A stretch of DNA of 64,000 bases from Deroplatys truncata (Eukaryota; Arthropoda; Insecta; Mantodea; Mantidae), in assembly GCA_030765065.1 (NCBI GenBank), contig CM060980.1, positions 60,062,364 to 60,126,363 of the forward strand. The letters run 5' to 3'. A model generated the notes under the pieces. It made no database searches and was not told the DNA's origin. It saw nothing but the letters and a program-made list of their open reading frames with translations. Numbering within the stretch: the stretch's first letter is position 1; every line of letters begins with the position of its first letter. The position numbers and the translations under genes are program-made. Below, piece after piece: positions 1 through 9,605 of this stretch.

Positions 1-172
1 ATGTGGGGACAGGAAACTCGGGGGATGTGTTGATCCTTCCCAGTGTTCGCCTGGCAACTCGGGGAAACCCCGAAAAATCTATGGGTCAGGAAGGTCGGCT
101 ACGGAAATCGAACCCATGACCTCCCTAATACGGGCCATAGACGTATCCGCCTGAGCCATCCCGCTCAGTAGG
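1..172 (-). repeat. Long tRNA-derived SINE (family S4), cut by window edge
   Basis: Read on the minus strand, the right-hand end is a tRNA-like head with a B-box-like GGGTTCGATT near positions 105-120. It is followed by the family's shared stretch around the words CTGACCCATAG and GGCGAATGC-like. The same succession recurs at 30962-31438, 44708-45225, 47575-48060 and 57412-58075. The 3' part lies outside the window. Confidence 0.6.
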
Positions 173-329
173 ATGAAACAATAGTCAGATGTTTAACAAG
201 CAGGTCGCAATGTGTAGGCTTTTATATACTTTACTTTTTCCATGATTACGAGACGCAACCGAGTGGTGATTTAAAAGTAATATTTGATAATTCAAAGCAA
301 TAATGAACACCTTGGAAATGTTCAATGAA

Positions 330-690
330 ACACATTTTTATTTTACATAAATTGCACGTCTTAACGAGATCTACAGTTTTGTGTAATAAGTTATGTTTTA
401 CTAATTATAGGAACTTATACAATATTAATTCCGAATAGAGAGAATCGCAGGTTATCAGAAAATTTAAGATACGTATTCCGTTTGCCATATGAGTATCTTA
501 TACATAATGATGTTTTAATAAAAATTGTTACTGTTACTTTTGAGGAAATGAATTAAGGAAGCATTTTCCTATAAAAGGTAATTTCGGTAGTGAAATATTT
601 TGAAAGTATTCGTGTTGCATCCTTGGAAATGCTGAATTTGAACACCAAGTTTGGTAGACATCCGACATTTATACATTTTGCTAATAGTAA
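330..690 (+). repeat. Family A repeat, truncated copy (A1)
   Basis: Shares with the full copies, in the same order, the block near GAGATCTACA, the block TTTTAATAAAAATTGTTA and the block CACCAAGTTTGGTAGACAT. Both terminal motifs (ACTTTCTCTAC and GTAGAGAAAGT) are missing, so this is an internal fragment and one of the most diverged copies. Confidence 0.6.
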
Positions 691-1133
691 CGTACCTATG
701 CTGTTTTAATGCACCTTCATTCATGCTGCAAGTGTGCATACAGCATTTTATGTCCCCATTATGAGCGAAGTCATGTATAAGCGTAAAGGTTTCAAGTCCA
801 TGAAAGGTTTCAGAAAAAATGGCATATTTATTTAAAATAATTAATTTCTCAGAAATGCTATCTAAGCAGTGAATGTGAATAACAGATACACTGGTAAGAA
901 ACAAGCCCAAGAAAGGAAAATATTATGCAGAAAATACTGTCATGGAGTTTCATCTCAATTTTAAACAAAATCGATGCCACTTGCTCACGAGTCGCCATAT
1001 CGAACCCAGAAAAATTTATTATTTTAAGCAAATACAATTTAGGCGCTTGATCAGGGAAGGACGTCGAATTTGCACAAAATACAAGAGATGAACCTGTCCT
1101 GAAATTTATTGAAAGAAATATAAAATATCTCAC

Positions 1134-1149
1134 AACAATAATAGTAATA

Positions 1150-1200
<51 letters not shown>

Positions 1201-1207
1201 GTAAAGT
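1134..1207. repeat. (AAT)n microsatellite
   Basis: Near-perfect AAT array with a few AGT interruptions at its left side. The long poly-Ile and poly-Tyr frames on the minus strand here are artefacts of the array. Confidence 0.95.
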
Positions 1208-2007
1208 AATTGCACTTCACTACCAAGGATTAGGCTTGCAGTCTGCTCGGTCTTTACTCCAACCATTTCTTCCTAGGTCGTCGTATTTCTCGTCTCCCTG
1301 CTGGTTCATATTTTACTATTTTTTTACTATTTTACATGTTCCATTCTTTTATCTGCTGTACACATTGTTATTTGTTTTCTTGTATACATTCATTAATGGA
1401 AAATATTTTAAATTCTGTTCTTATTTCTTCGTTTCGCATTTGATCTAATCTTGTACGACCTTTTACTTCTCTTAACAAATTCATCTCTGCAGTCTGTATA
1501 CTTTGTTGCTCTTTTCTGTTATTGTCCAGCGGTTAAAACTGATATGGATATTAACTTATAACATTTTAATTTTGTCTCTTCCTTTATTTTGTTTTTTAGT
1601 GTTCTTTGTATTGTATTACACATAATTTGAATTGTATTGTGTGTATTACTTATAATTTTCTTTCGTAGGTTATTCCGCAGTGAAACAATTTAAAATAAGA
1701 TATTTGTTAAGTTATGTTATCAAGTTAAGTTATAACATAAAGTAAAACAGAGAACGACTGTCCAAATTTGAATGCCCAAATTGCGTCCTCAATGATAAAG
1801 AACCAAGACAAACGAGGTGCGGTAACATCAGCATTACCTATCTAAAGCGTAAGCTATGTGCCACCATTTAACCATTTATTGCAATCTGCTATTATTGTTC
1901 AGAATAACAAGAATTGATTTTACAGATTTAACAATGCAAATGTACTGCAGAAAACAGGTTATGAAATATTTGTCGTAATAAAAAAAAGTTAGCCAGAAAA
2001 GTATATA
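1208..2007. other. No feature recognised
   Basis: AT-rich DNA between the AAT array and the Tc1-like element. I see no coding homology, no tRNA-like box pair and no repeat shared with the rest of the window. Confidence 0.5.
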
Positions 2008-2009
2008 TA

Positions 2010-3517
2010 CACTGGTGTGCAAAACCTAAGGACGAAAGTAATCTTCGCATGCTGTGACACTGCCAAGTAACATGGCTCGATGAAACTTGAATCATACATA
2101 GAGGGAACTACTACGGTATGCTACAGTAGGCAACTAAACGAAACATGCAATGAGACGAACAGAAATGCCACTTTTATCCATAGACCATAAGCTACACTAA
2201 AGTCAATACGACATACAATGGCTCTCTAGATTTACAGAAACAGATACATGGTGCTTAAAAGAGTGTATGATTACCACAGACAGCGATGCATGCTCTGCAT
2301 CGTGCTCCCATGCTGGCCACAAAGTTGGTAAGCAGTTCTTGTGGTAGGGCATTCCATTCCTCCACCAGGACCATTGACAACTGTTGGAAGGTCATTGGTG
2401 CATGTGGATGTGCTGCAATGCGTCTCCCCAAAGCATCCCACACGTGTTCGATGGGATTTAAATCGGGGGAACGGGCAGGCCAGTCCATTCGCCGAATATC
2501 CTCTCGTTCCAAGGGGATGCATTCGATGCAATCATAAAAATGAATTCAGGGCCGACTGCACCCCTGAAAGGAGGGGGAAGGAGTACAGTATCACAATAAG
2601 GTTGACCAGTGAGCGTACCGTCTTCAAAGATTTGGAGGTCGGGGCGCCCATGCAACATTATGCCTCCGCAAACCATAACACCCGGACCACCAAAACGATC
2701 AAGTTCAAGGATATTCCTGGGCTCATTACGTGTTCCTACCTCTCGCCAGATGAGGATACATCGAGAATCACTACTTAGACTCAATCTGCTCTCATCCGAG
2801 AGCACGCAATCCCATTCGTCGTTGGTCCAATTTTGATGCTCTATCATCGCAAACGGTGCCGCCGATGTGGGGATGTCAATGGAACACAAGGTACAGGTCG
2901 TCTGGCAAAGAGACCACCTCTGTGTAGTCGCCGTGCCACTGTGTATCGTGAGATTGCGTGCCTAGCTGCCCTGTTAAATGTGCTTGCAATTGCACCCACT
3001 GTTTGGCGTGGATCACTTCTTGCCTGTTGCACAATGTAACGGTCATCTGCTGCTGTAGTTGAGCGTAGTCAACCACCACCTCTCCTTGGGACAGCAGTGC
3101 CTGTGGTTTGGAAGGCTCCCCATGCACGTGAAACAATGAAGTGAGTAATTCCAAACTCCTGAGCAACACTCGTCACACTTCGCCCTTCTTCCAGTTTCCC
3201 TATGATTCTTCCCCGTGCTAAGAGATCCAAATGGTGTCTACGGGCCATGTTGCAATGAAGAACACCACTACAGTGCACCGTAACAGCTCGCTAATTGCCA
3301 CACACCCTCTTGTTCTGTTCCGTCAACAGCGCCCTGTTGCGGGACCAGACACAGTTGGCACTATAGGCTCGCTACACTCACGCCATGTGACATCCAGCTT
3401 TCTGTGTACGCGTGAGAGACCTCTGGCAACATGCTCCCACACTTTCATCTACTCACACCAAGTAGTTAATTTGTTATGTTATTTTACCCATCTCGTCCTT
3501 TGGTTTTGCACACCAGG
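2010..3517 (-). mobile_element. Tc1-like DNA transposon, degenerate but with both TIRs
   Basis: The left end starts CACTGGTGTGCAAAACC directly after a TA at 2008-2009. The right end at about 3487-3517 is its inverse, reading CTGGTGTGCAAAACC on the minus strand and continuing with a near-match of AAAGGACGA. The last bases of the right terminus are altered, so the right TA is not clear. Length of about 1.5 kb fits a Tc1-type element with one transposase gene, here on the minus strand. It is immediately followed by the next transposon, whose TIR starts about 25 bases downstream. Confidence 0.85.
2255..3248 (-). pseudogene. Tc1-like transposase pseudogene
   Basis: This is the transposase of the surrounding Tc1-like element, a DNA-binding and DDE-type strand-transfer enzyme in its family. 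I chose the ATG at 3248 (MARRHHLDLL) because it begins the first helix-turn-helix, whose core reads SVTSVAQEFGITHFIVSR. A second HTH follows near 3000-2850 (TVGAIASTF, TVARRLHRGG). The catalytic domain starts with the intact first Asp in LSDESRLSL near 2800. The second Asp is lost: the usual DNA motif reads SNAS near 2510. The third acidic residue survives in WPARSPDLNPIEHVWD near 2470. The frame shifts at least twice, so no single reading frame spans it. It ends in a stop just after CGNHTLF at 2255. Inactive by frameshift and active-site loss. Confidence 0.88.
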
Positions 3518-3603
3518 ATGAACCAGAACTCCACCGAAAACTTTCGAAGGTTGTTCATGGATATCTTCTGAGTATTTTGGTATAAGGGAGCCATGGTCTC
3601 CAA

Positions 3604-3880
3604 AAATTAAAAAAGAGTTTTATTTATGGACGCTCTTTAACTGTGGTCCTTTAGCGTCTCATTCTATATTGGGCGTGAAAGGCCGATAATTTTGATCAGA
3701 GACCTCTTTATGAGGCTTGAGGTTCTTTTACGTGCCATAAATCTACGACACAGGACCACCGGCATCTCTTCCCATCGGAAGGAAGCCATGTTAAGGATTT
3801 TTACCCCCGAAAAAATCCATCGCCCTCCACTAGGTCTGAACCCATGGTCATGGGCGACTCGTTACAGAGCAATAATGTAA
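3604..3880 (-). repeat. tRNA-derived SINE, family S1 (minus copy)
   Basis: On the minus strand it carries a degenerate B-box (GGGTTCAGACC), then the family body: the words GTCGTAGATTTATGGCACG, CCTCAAGCCTCATAAAGAGG and CCAATATAGAATG in order, and the A-rich tail ATAAATAAAAC at the low-coordinate end. The head is degenerate, so the right boundary is approximate. Nested inside the mariner-type element next to its left TIR. Confidence 0.8.
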
Positions 3881-4117
3881 TTATGATTTATTGGGATTGT
3901 TACCCCAATCACCCCTATTTCTGTGAAAGTACCTTCACAGCAGTGAAGAAGCATTTATAATATGCAATAAATAATGCGTACAACACACAACACAGAGTAA
4001 TGCAACATCCCGAAGACAAAACACGTACACTTTCATCACAAGTACACAGTTTATCACCTCAGTCTCAACTGTCAGTGTACAGTACAGTACATAATAAATG
4101 CGGAACTGTTCGTTCCC

Positions 4118-4990
4118 TTACGCGTTGTTCAAAATGTTGACCACCCCATGATCAGGGCAGAGTGCACAACGACGCACCATCCACACCTTATTCCAGGAGT
4201 TCAGCGGCTGCGATAATCCTCGCAACCAGATCCATGCGTGTACCGACCAAGTCTCATAAACTAGGCTCTTCACATGACCCCTGAAGAAGAAGTCCATTGG
4301 TGTAATGTCTGATGACCGAGATGACCATGGAACAGGAGTAAATCCATTGTCGTCCAAACTGTACATCAATATAATTCCTAACATCGAGTGCAAAGTGTGC
4401 CGCAGGACGTAATGTTGAAACCACCTAAACTGACGAATTCTCAACCGCACATGTTCTAAAAACTGCGGGAGGACATTTCGAAGGTACTTAAGTCCGTTTA
4501 GTGTGTTAGGAAGTCCAATCACAAAATCGTGGACAATACCAGCTCATACATTCACAGCAAATTGCTGTTGATAGGATCGACATACCAGCGAGTGTGGATT
4601 TTTGTGTTCCCATACATGTCTATTCCTATTGTTGAACATGCTCTCTCTTGTAAACTTTTCCTGGTTATAAACAACACCAACAGGAAAATTGTGGTTTTCT
4701 GCAAATTGCTTTAAGGTACCAATTTGCAATCTCGACTCGAAATGGGCAGTTCGCTGGCTCAAAGACTGCACCTTCTGTGGATGATACGGGTGCAATTGTT
4801 GTTCATGTGCGACTCTCACAACAGTTGATCGGCGTATATTCAGAGCTTTTGCAACGCTCCGACAGGATTGTCACCAATCGCATGTAACACATTCTCTTCT
4901 AGATCGGGCGTTCCGGCATACCTCTGCATTCTATTCTAGCACGGAAGGATGCAGTTTTCGTAGGACCTATGTCCAGAAGCAAAAGTACTG
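4118..4990 (-). pseudogene. Mariner-superfamily (DUF4817-type) transposase pseudogene
   Basis: Product would be the transposase of the surrounding element. From high to low coordinate I see an HTH remnant (SVAKALNIRRSTVVRV near 4830), then the catalytic region. The first acidic site, normally TDE, reads YNQEKFTRESMFNNRN near 4660. Next come NPHSLVCRSYQQQFAVNV near 4560 and LPQFLEHVRLRIRQ. The second Asp, in the usual FQHDGAPAH, is a Tyr (FQHYVLRH near 4410). The third Asp survives in ITPMDFFFRGHVKSLVYET near 4280. A frame change occurs around 4530. The C-terminal tail is present to 4118. Two of three catalytic acids are gone, so it is inactive. The family assignment rests on this motif order, which I know from arthropod genomes. 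Confidence 0.82.
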
Positions 4991-5000
4991 TGATGTGGTT

Positions 5001-5280
5001 TTGTCGCCTTCTGTGGTCTAGGGGTACGATGCTATCCTCTAGTTCCCACGGTCAGGATTTTAAACCCGGCGGACGGCGTAAAAATCCTTAGAATGGCTTT
5101 CTTCGGAAGGAAGTAAAGTCGATGGTCCCGTGTTGTAGATTTACGGCACGTAAAAAAACCTCAAGCCTGATAAAGAGGCCTCTGAGAAAAATTGCCGGTC
5201 TTTAACGTCCAATATAAAATGGGACTAAGAACCATAGCAGTCAAAGAACGTCCTTAAATAAAACCCAGTTTAATTTAATT
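5001..5280 (+). repeat. tRNA-derived SINE, family S1, with perfect 12-bp target-site duplication
   Basis: Flanked by the direct repeat TGTGATGTGGTT at 4989-5000 and 5281-5292, which fixes both ends exactly. The head has an A-box-like GTGGTCTAGGGGTACGATGC and a degraded B-box region (ATTTTAAACCC). The body carries the shared words GTTGTAGATTTACGGCACG, CTCAAGCCTGATAAAGAGG and CCAATATAAAATGGGA. The tail is an AT-rich run after AAATAAAAC. The 280-bp length and tail fit LINE-mobilised SINEs; the partner LINE is not identified. Confidence 0.93.
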
Positions 5281-5864
5281 TGTGATGTGGTTGCCTCAGT
5301 ACCGGAACAACTCGGCATAGCGTCATTGTGCCGCTCTTCTGTTGCATTCAGTGAATCCATACACGAGGTGCATATCGGCCAACTCTTCATCAATAAACCT
5401 ATCCATATTGCTGTGTATCACTGTTAACGCACAATAAAAGCAAGATCCTAGACAGAACCGAGGAGTACTGGATAGGAGCTTGAGGGCAACAAGTTTAAAA
5501 GGGCATTATTGTTGTCAACAGCAGGCACCATGAGCTAATGGAAACACTTATTTTTACAGACAAGACACACAGTGTATAGCGTCGTCATTTGTGATGTGCA
5601 GTATTTTAAATGCAATACAGATACAAAGCTAATTGGGGCAAGCAACCAAACGTAATGCAATTACTGTAACGAGCCGCCGGAGACTATGGGTCCCTTATAC
5701 CAAAATATTCCAGGTATCCCTGAACAACCTCTGTAAGCTTGTCGCGAAAGTTCATTGAGGTAGTGCTTGCTCTCCTCATACTTTTACTTCGTAGTTTCTA
5801 CTTATAAGCGTTGCATAGTCGCCTGCTTGCAGTTCGAGTCAGGTCATTCAGGCAAACAGGTAAT

Positions 5865-6840
5865 ATGTTCACCAGCAATAAATACATGGATATAGTTTTA
5901 CATGGGAAAGCGCACCGAAATACGGTTAAGGCTCAAAGACTGTATTCTGAACGTTTTCCGAAGTGATGTAAGCCTTCTGCGCGGGTTATTCGAATTACAA
6001 AGATGCAATTAAGAACTGATTGATAGTTCCAGGTATTATTATATCTTAAGCATTAATTTTTCTCATCGTATTTAGAGCAAAGAAGAGCTGCAGCTAACCT
6101 GGGAGTTCAGGGACTTCAACACAAGTATTCCTGTAAATTGCACTCACACCAACAGCTTTATGAGAACAATTTCCAGAATCACGCATCTGTTTGGTGAAGG
6201 TATTTAAAGAAAATCAACAAAAATCCGGTTTTGACCAGGCATGTGTTTATGAGGAGATGAATGTCATTTCCTCAATGACTCCAATGCAAAAAAACACAAT
6301 CTCCATTATTGGGTTCCTGAGAATTCTAACTAGTTAAGACCACATCACACACAGGCTCAGTGCAGTGGGGCTACATGTGCTTCTGGGGGAGAACATCGTT
6401 GGGACAGTTTATTTGGCTCCAAGACATATCGGGCGTCTTTATTTGTAATTTCTCCAAAACGGGCTCAATATTGAGAATCTTATAGAAGACGCTCCACTTA
6501 AGTTAGCTCTAAATCACTGATTTCAGCACAATGGCACATCATCCCGTTATTCTAGAGGCTTAAAGAAACTCTCAACTATGTGTATCCTGGACGGTGGATA
6601 GGCCATAGTGGCTGCATTCGATGGCCAGCGAGATCTTCCCTTTGATTTTTTCTTATGAGGCTATATCAAAGGCAGGGTTTATGAAACGGAACCAAAAAAT
6701 GCAGAAATGTTAAAAGAAAGGTTAAGTCATGACTGTGCTTGAATATCAAAAGAAATGTCCCGCCGTGTCCATGCTGATACTGAGAGGCTCTTGCATCAAT
6801 AAATCCACCAAGGAGGGTGTACATTTGAACATGTTTATTA
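5865..6840 (+). pseudogene. Second DUF4817-type transposase pseudogene
   Basis: The start ATG at 5865 opens MFTSNKYMDIVLHGKA and RNTVKAQRLYSERFPK, the typical beginning of this transposase type, and is followed at once by a stop. Further on, frame by frame, come WGYMCFWGR near 6370, ENLIEDAPLKLA near 6475, and the second catalytic block read as FQHNGTSSRYS near 6520, where Asp has become Asn. The third block DFFL, stop, GYIKGRVYETEPKNAE lies near 6650, and the tail RRVHADTERLLHQ near 6765. Many stops and frameshifts make it dead. It lies just outside the right TIR of the previous element and in the opposite orientation. I could not find TIRs for it. Confidence 0.75.
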
Positions 6841-7141
6841 TGAATTAATGCACCAATATAATATAATGTAATTCTAGCGTAGCTTTAAACGAACATAAAT
6901 AATATAAAAATAGCATTTTGTTTAATCTTGTCAACTCTGTAGCACCAATTGGCGCCGTATAGTTATATTGATTGTAGATTAACTGCAATTTAATCATATG
7001 ACTTAAACGTGTGCTGAGGTTTTTGCACAGCGGCAATCCTGAATTCTTGTTTATCGGCAAATTGGTTATTAAATAACGGATAAAAAACACACCTTTAAAC
7101 ACAGATCGTGGGCATACCATGAAACGTTATTGATGGAAGAA

Positions 7142-7235
7142 AAATTTCTCGAGCCCAGCTGTGATTCGAATCCGGGACTCTTCACACAGCAAGTCGGTAC
7201 TCAGCTGACTGAGCTACGGGATCAGCATGGCAGTT
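7142..7235 (-). repeat. tRNA-like SINE head
   Basis: On the minus strand an A-box-like GTAGCTCAGTCAGCTGAGTA is followed about 30 bases later by a B-box GGATTCGAATC. It is degenerate and I would not call it a functional tRNA gene. No second copy of this head was found in the window. Confidence 0.5.
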
Positions 7236-7562
7236 AGTGTTTGTTTTCAAGCATTGGTATTTCATTTAGCAAGACCTCCTCTCTGTCGGATTGGAGTCCC
7301 CTTTACAGTTCTAATTAGGCAAACCTTTTGGCATCCGCCCTATCCGAGATAAACAAACTTCAAGGAAGAATGGCTTGTGTGGGCCACCACTCTTTTTAAT
7401 ATAGAAAGGAATATAAAAGAATAGCTACTCTCTCGTCCTGTTGTTGCACTGTAGATCGTGATGGCTTGCCTATATCCGACCAACCTCTAGTCCGGAAGTC
7501 TGACCAGCTACACTTCTACACGACGCAAACATAAATGTCGCAGCACGCCAAAGAGGACAGGA

Positions 7563-8269
7563 GAATAAAAAAATTTGATGTGTTACACTCACATGACTTT
7601 CTCTACTCTTGTACAAAAGCTTATTCTCCATATGCTTCATGTTAATCGAGATATCGAGATGCCAATCTTATTGCTAATTTTCTTGTAGATGCAAGGGGAA
7701 TATGGTAGGTTTTAAGCGATAGTCAAATATTTTAACGCTGGTTGCTATGTGGCGCATTCCATTCTCTTTGCATGTCCAGGACATAAAAAAAATGAATAAC
7801 GAATTTGAGAAAAAGTATAAGTATTGGAAAATTTAAGGGAATAACAAGCAATATCTCGCAAACGGTTCACTCAACAAAAGAAATGTATATGACATAAATT
7901 GTGTATTTTAACACGATCTCCATTTTTGTGTAGTAAAATTTTGTCTATCTCTTATGGTTTACCAGTTATGAAAAAGTTGTTCACAATGAAGAATACTTTT
8001 GGAGACATTCCCAGAAAATTCAAGATATACATTTTATTTGTCATGAGAATATCATAAACATATGATATTTTAATCAAAATCGTTAGAGCCGTTTTTGAGA
8101 AAATTAAAATTTTCGAAAAATGTTCCATGTAAAGGGTAATCTGGGGTGGGGGGATTATCTTGAAAACCTTCGTGTCGCATCTCTGGAAGATACTGAACCT
8201 AAATACCAAGTTTGGTGTTTATCCGACTGTTCGTTTCTGAGTTATGCTGTTCACAGACACACAGACACA

Positions 8270-8322
<53 letters not shown>

Positions 8323-8476
8323 CCACACACACGGACATGTTTCCAAAAATGTTTTTTTTTTTTTTGCATTCAGGGGGTCCCAAACATGTATTTCCGGTGA
8401 AATCTCGGTATCGAATTTTTCGGTGGAATACAATACTTCCCCTACTTACTATACGTAGTAGAGAAAGTAAAAATTA
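7563..8476 (+). repeat. Family A repeat, full-length copy (A2)
   Basis: A clean reference copy. The left end reads GATGTGTTACACTCACATG, whose ATGTG and CACAT can pair, followed by ACTTTCTCTAC. The right end carries a hairpin-prone CTACTTACTATACGTAGTAG running into AGAAAGTAAAAAT, so ACTTTCTCTAC and GTAGAGAAAGT form a subterminal inverted pair. In between are conserved blocks seen in all copies: CATTCCATTCTCTTTGCAT, CCAGAAAATTCAAGATATAC, AACCTTCGTGTCGCATCTC, TACCAAGTTTGGTGTTTATC, and a CA microsatellite before CGGACATGTTTCC. No coding capacity is evident. See the finding on a possible Helentron-type origin. Confidence 0.9.
8250..8332. repeat. (CA)n microsatellite inside family A copy A2
   Basis: Uninterrupted CA run of about 50 bases with irregular shoulders. 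The same position in other family A copies has only a few CA units, so the array grew from the element's own CACAGACACACAGACA seed. Confidence 0.95.
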
Positions 8477-8577
8477 ACTGAAGAAGCACAAGAGAAGTTA
8501 GATTATTAAGTATGCAATAATTTAATAAAATTTACTTACAGTAATCAGAAAGCCTAAATAGTACCTATTCCTTTTTC

Positions 8578-9605
8578 TCTTTTTACTACATACCTATAGT
8601 AAGTAGAGAATTATTGCATTCCACCCAAAGTTTGTTACCGAGATTTTAATTCCCGATGTTCAAATCCGAAGGAGGGCGATGGAATTTTTTGGGCGTAAAA
8701 ATCCTTAACATGGCTACCTTCGAAAGCCGGTGGTCCCGTGTCGTAGATTTACGACAGGTAAAAGAACATCAAGCCTGATAAAGAGGCTCTGAGCAAAATT
8801 TCACACCCAATATAGAATGGGACGCTAAGAAGCATAGTAGTTAATAAAGGTACATAAATAAAACTCAATTTTGTTACCAAGAGTTCACGTTTTAAGACTC
8901 CTGATTTTAAAAAAAAAACATTTTTAGAGCACTGTCCGTGTGTTTGTATTTGCGCGCGCGCTCGCGTTTATGCCCCTGTGTGTCTATTAATACGATAACT
9001 CAGAAGCGAAAAGTAGGCTTGGTATTTAAGTTTAGCATCTTCCAAGGATGCGACACGAAGATTTCCAAGAAAATCCCCCATATCCTTTTCATGGTAACAC
9101 TTTCGTTATTTTTTTATTTTCTCAAAAGTAGCTTTAACGATTTTGGCCAAAATTACATAAGATATTCGCATGACAAATGAAATGTAGGTCTCAAATTTTC
9201 TGGGAGTAGTATGTGAAGTATTCTACCTTCTGAATGACTTTTGTATAATTGGAAACTGTAAAATCTCACTACACAAAATGTAGATCTCATTTATTTAAAA
9301 TAAATGTTTTTGTAGAGTTAATCATTTGCAAGATATTCCTTGTCATTGGGTTGAATTTTCAAATATGTATACTTTTCTCAACTGAGAAGACCTTATTGGT
9401 TTTTTTTTGTTTATTATTATTCTCTCGTTGTCATGCAAAGAACATGGAATTTCAAATCCAGTCACTTAATCTATTGTATCCTACACCAAAATGTTTAAAT
9501 GTGAGCATAAAGTTCAACTGGATTAAACTAAAAAGAATAATGAGCCATTGTAAGAATATTTTGTTGAAGAGCGAGTAGAGAAAGTAATGTAAATGCAACA
9601 CTTAA
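8578..9605 (-). repeat. Family A repeat (A3), split by a SINE
   Basis: Inverse orientation to A2. It begins with a degraded hairpin (CATACCTATAGTAAGTAGAG), continues to TTGCATTCCACCCAAAG, is interrupted by a SINE at 8647-8869, resumes with TTACGTTTTAAGACTCC-like sequence and the blocks AGCATCTTCCAAGGATGCG and GCAAAGAACATGGAAT, and ends GAGTAGAGAAAGTAATGTAAATGCAAC near 9597. Sequence around 8955 is a GC-alternating version of the microsatellite site. Confidence 0.8.
8647..8869 (+). repeat. tRNA-derived SINE, family S1, nested in family A copy
   Basis: Starts inside the head, with a B-box-like GTTCAAATCC near 8660, then the S1 body words GTCGTAGATTTACGACAGG, CATCAAGCCTGATAAAGAGG and CCAATATAGAATGGGACG, and the tail AAATAAAACTCAATTT. 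Flanking copies of the host repeat, TTTGTTACCGAGA (from 8631) and TTTGTTACCAAGA (from 8870), form a target-site duplication with one mismatch. So this insertion postdates family A copy A3 and is 5' truncated. Confidence 0.88.

Larger units (their letters stand above)
3541..5742 (-). mobile_element. Mariner-superfamily element with ~60-bp TIRs and two nested SINEs
   Basis: The left TIR (3541-3602) and right TIR (about 5680-5742) are imperfect inverses sharing GGTTGTTCA, GATA and the core TATTTTGGTATAAGGGA, then CCATrGTCTCC. Between them lies one transposase pseudogene on the minus strand. Two copies of the same SINE family are inserted, one in each orientation: 3604-3880 just inside the left TIR, and 5001-5280 upstream of the transposase. 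Without these the element would be roughly 1.65 kb. The TIR pairing was found by eye; the exact outer bases are uncertain. Confidence 0.78.

Noticed and set aside
569..910. 113-residue minus frame resembling frames in other copies of the same repeat
   Set aside because: Shared peptides such as TKLG followed by FQG reflect nucleotide homology within family A. Frames are not conserved across copies.
8120..8477. Several overlapping frames rich in His-Thr repeats
   Set aside because: They are translations of the CA microsatellite inside a family A repeat.
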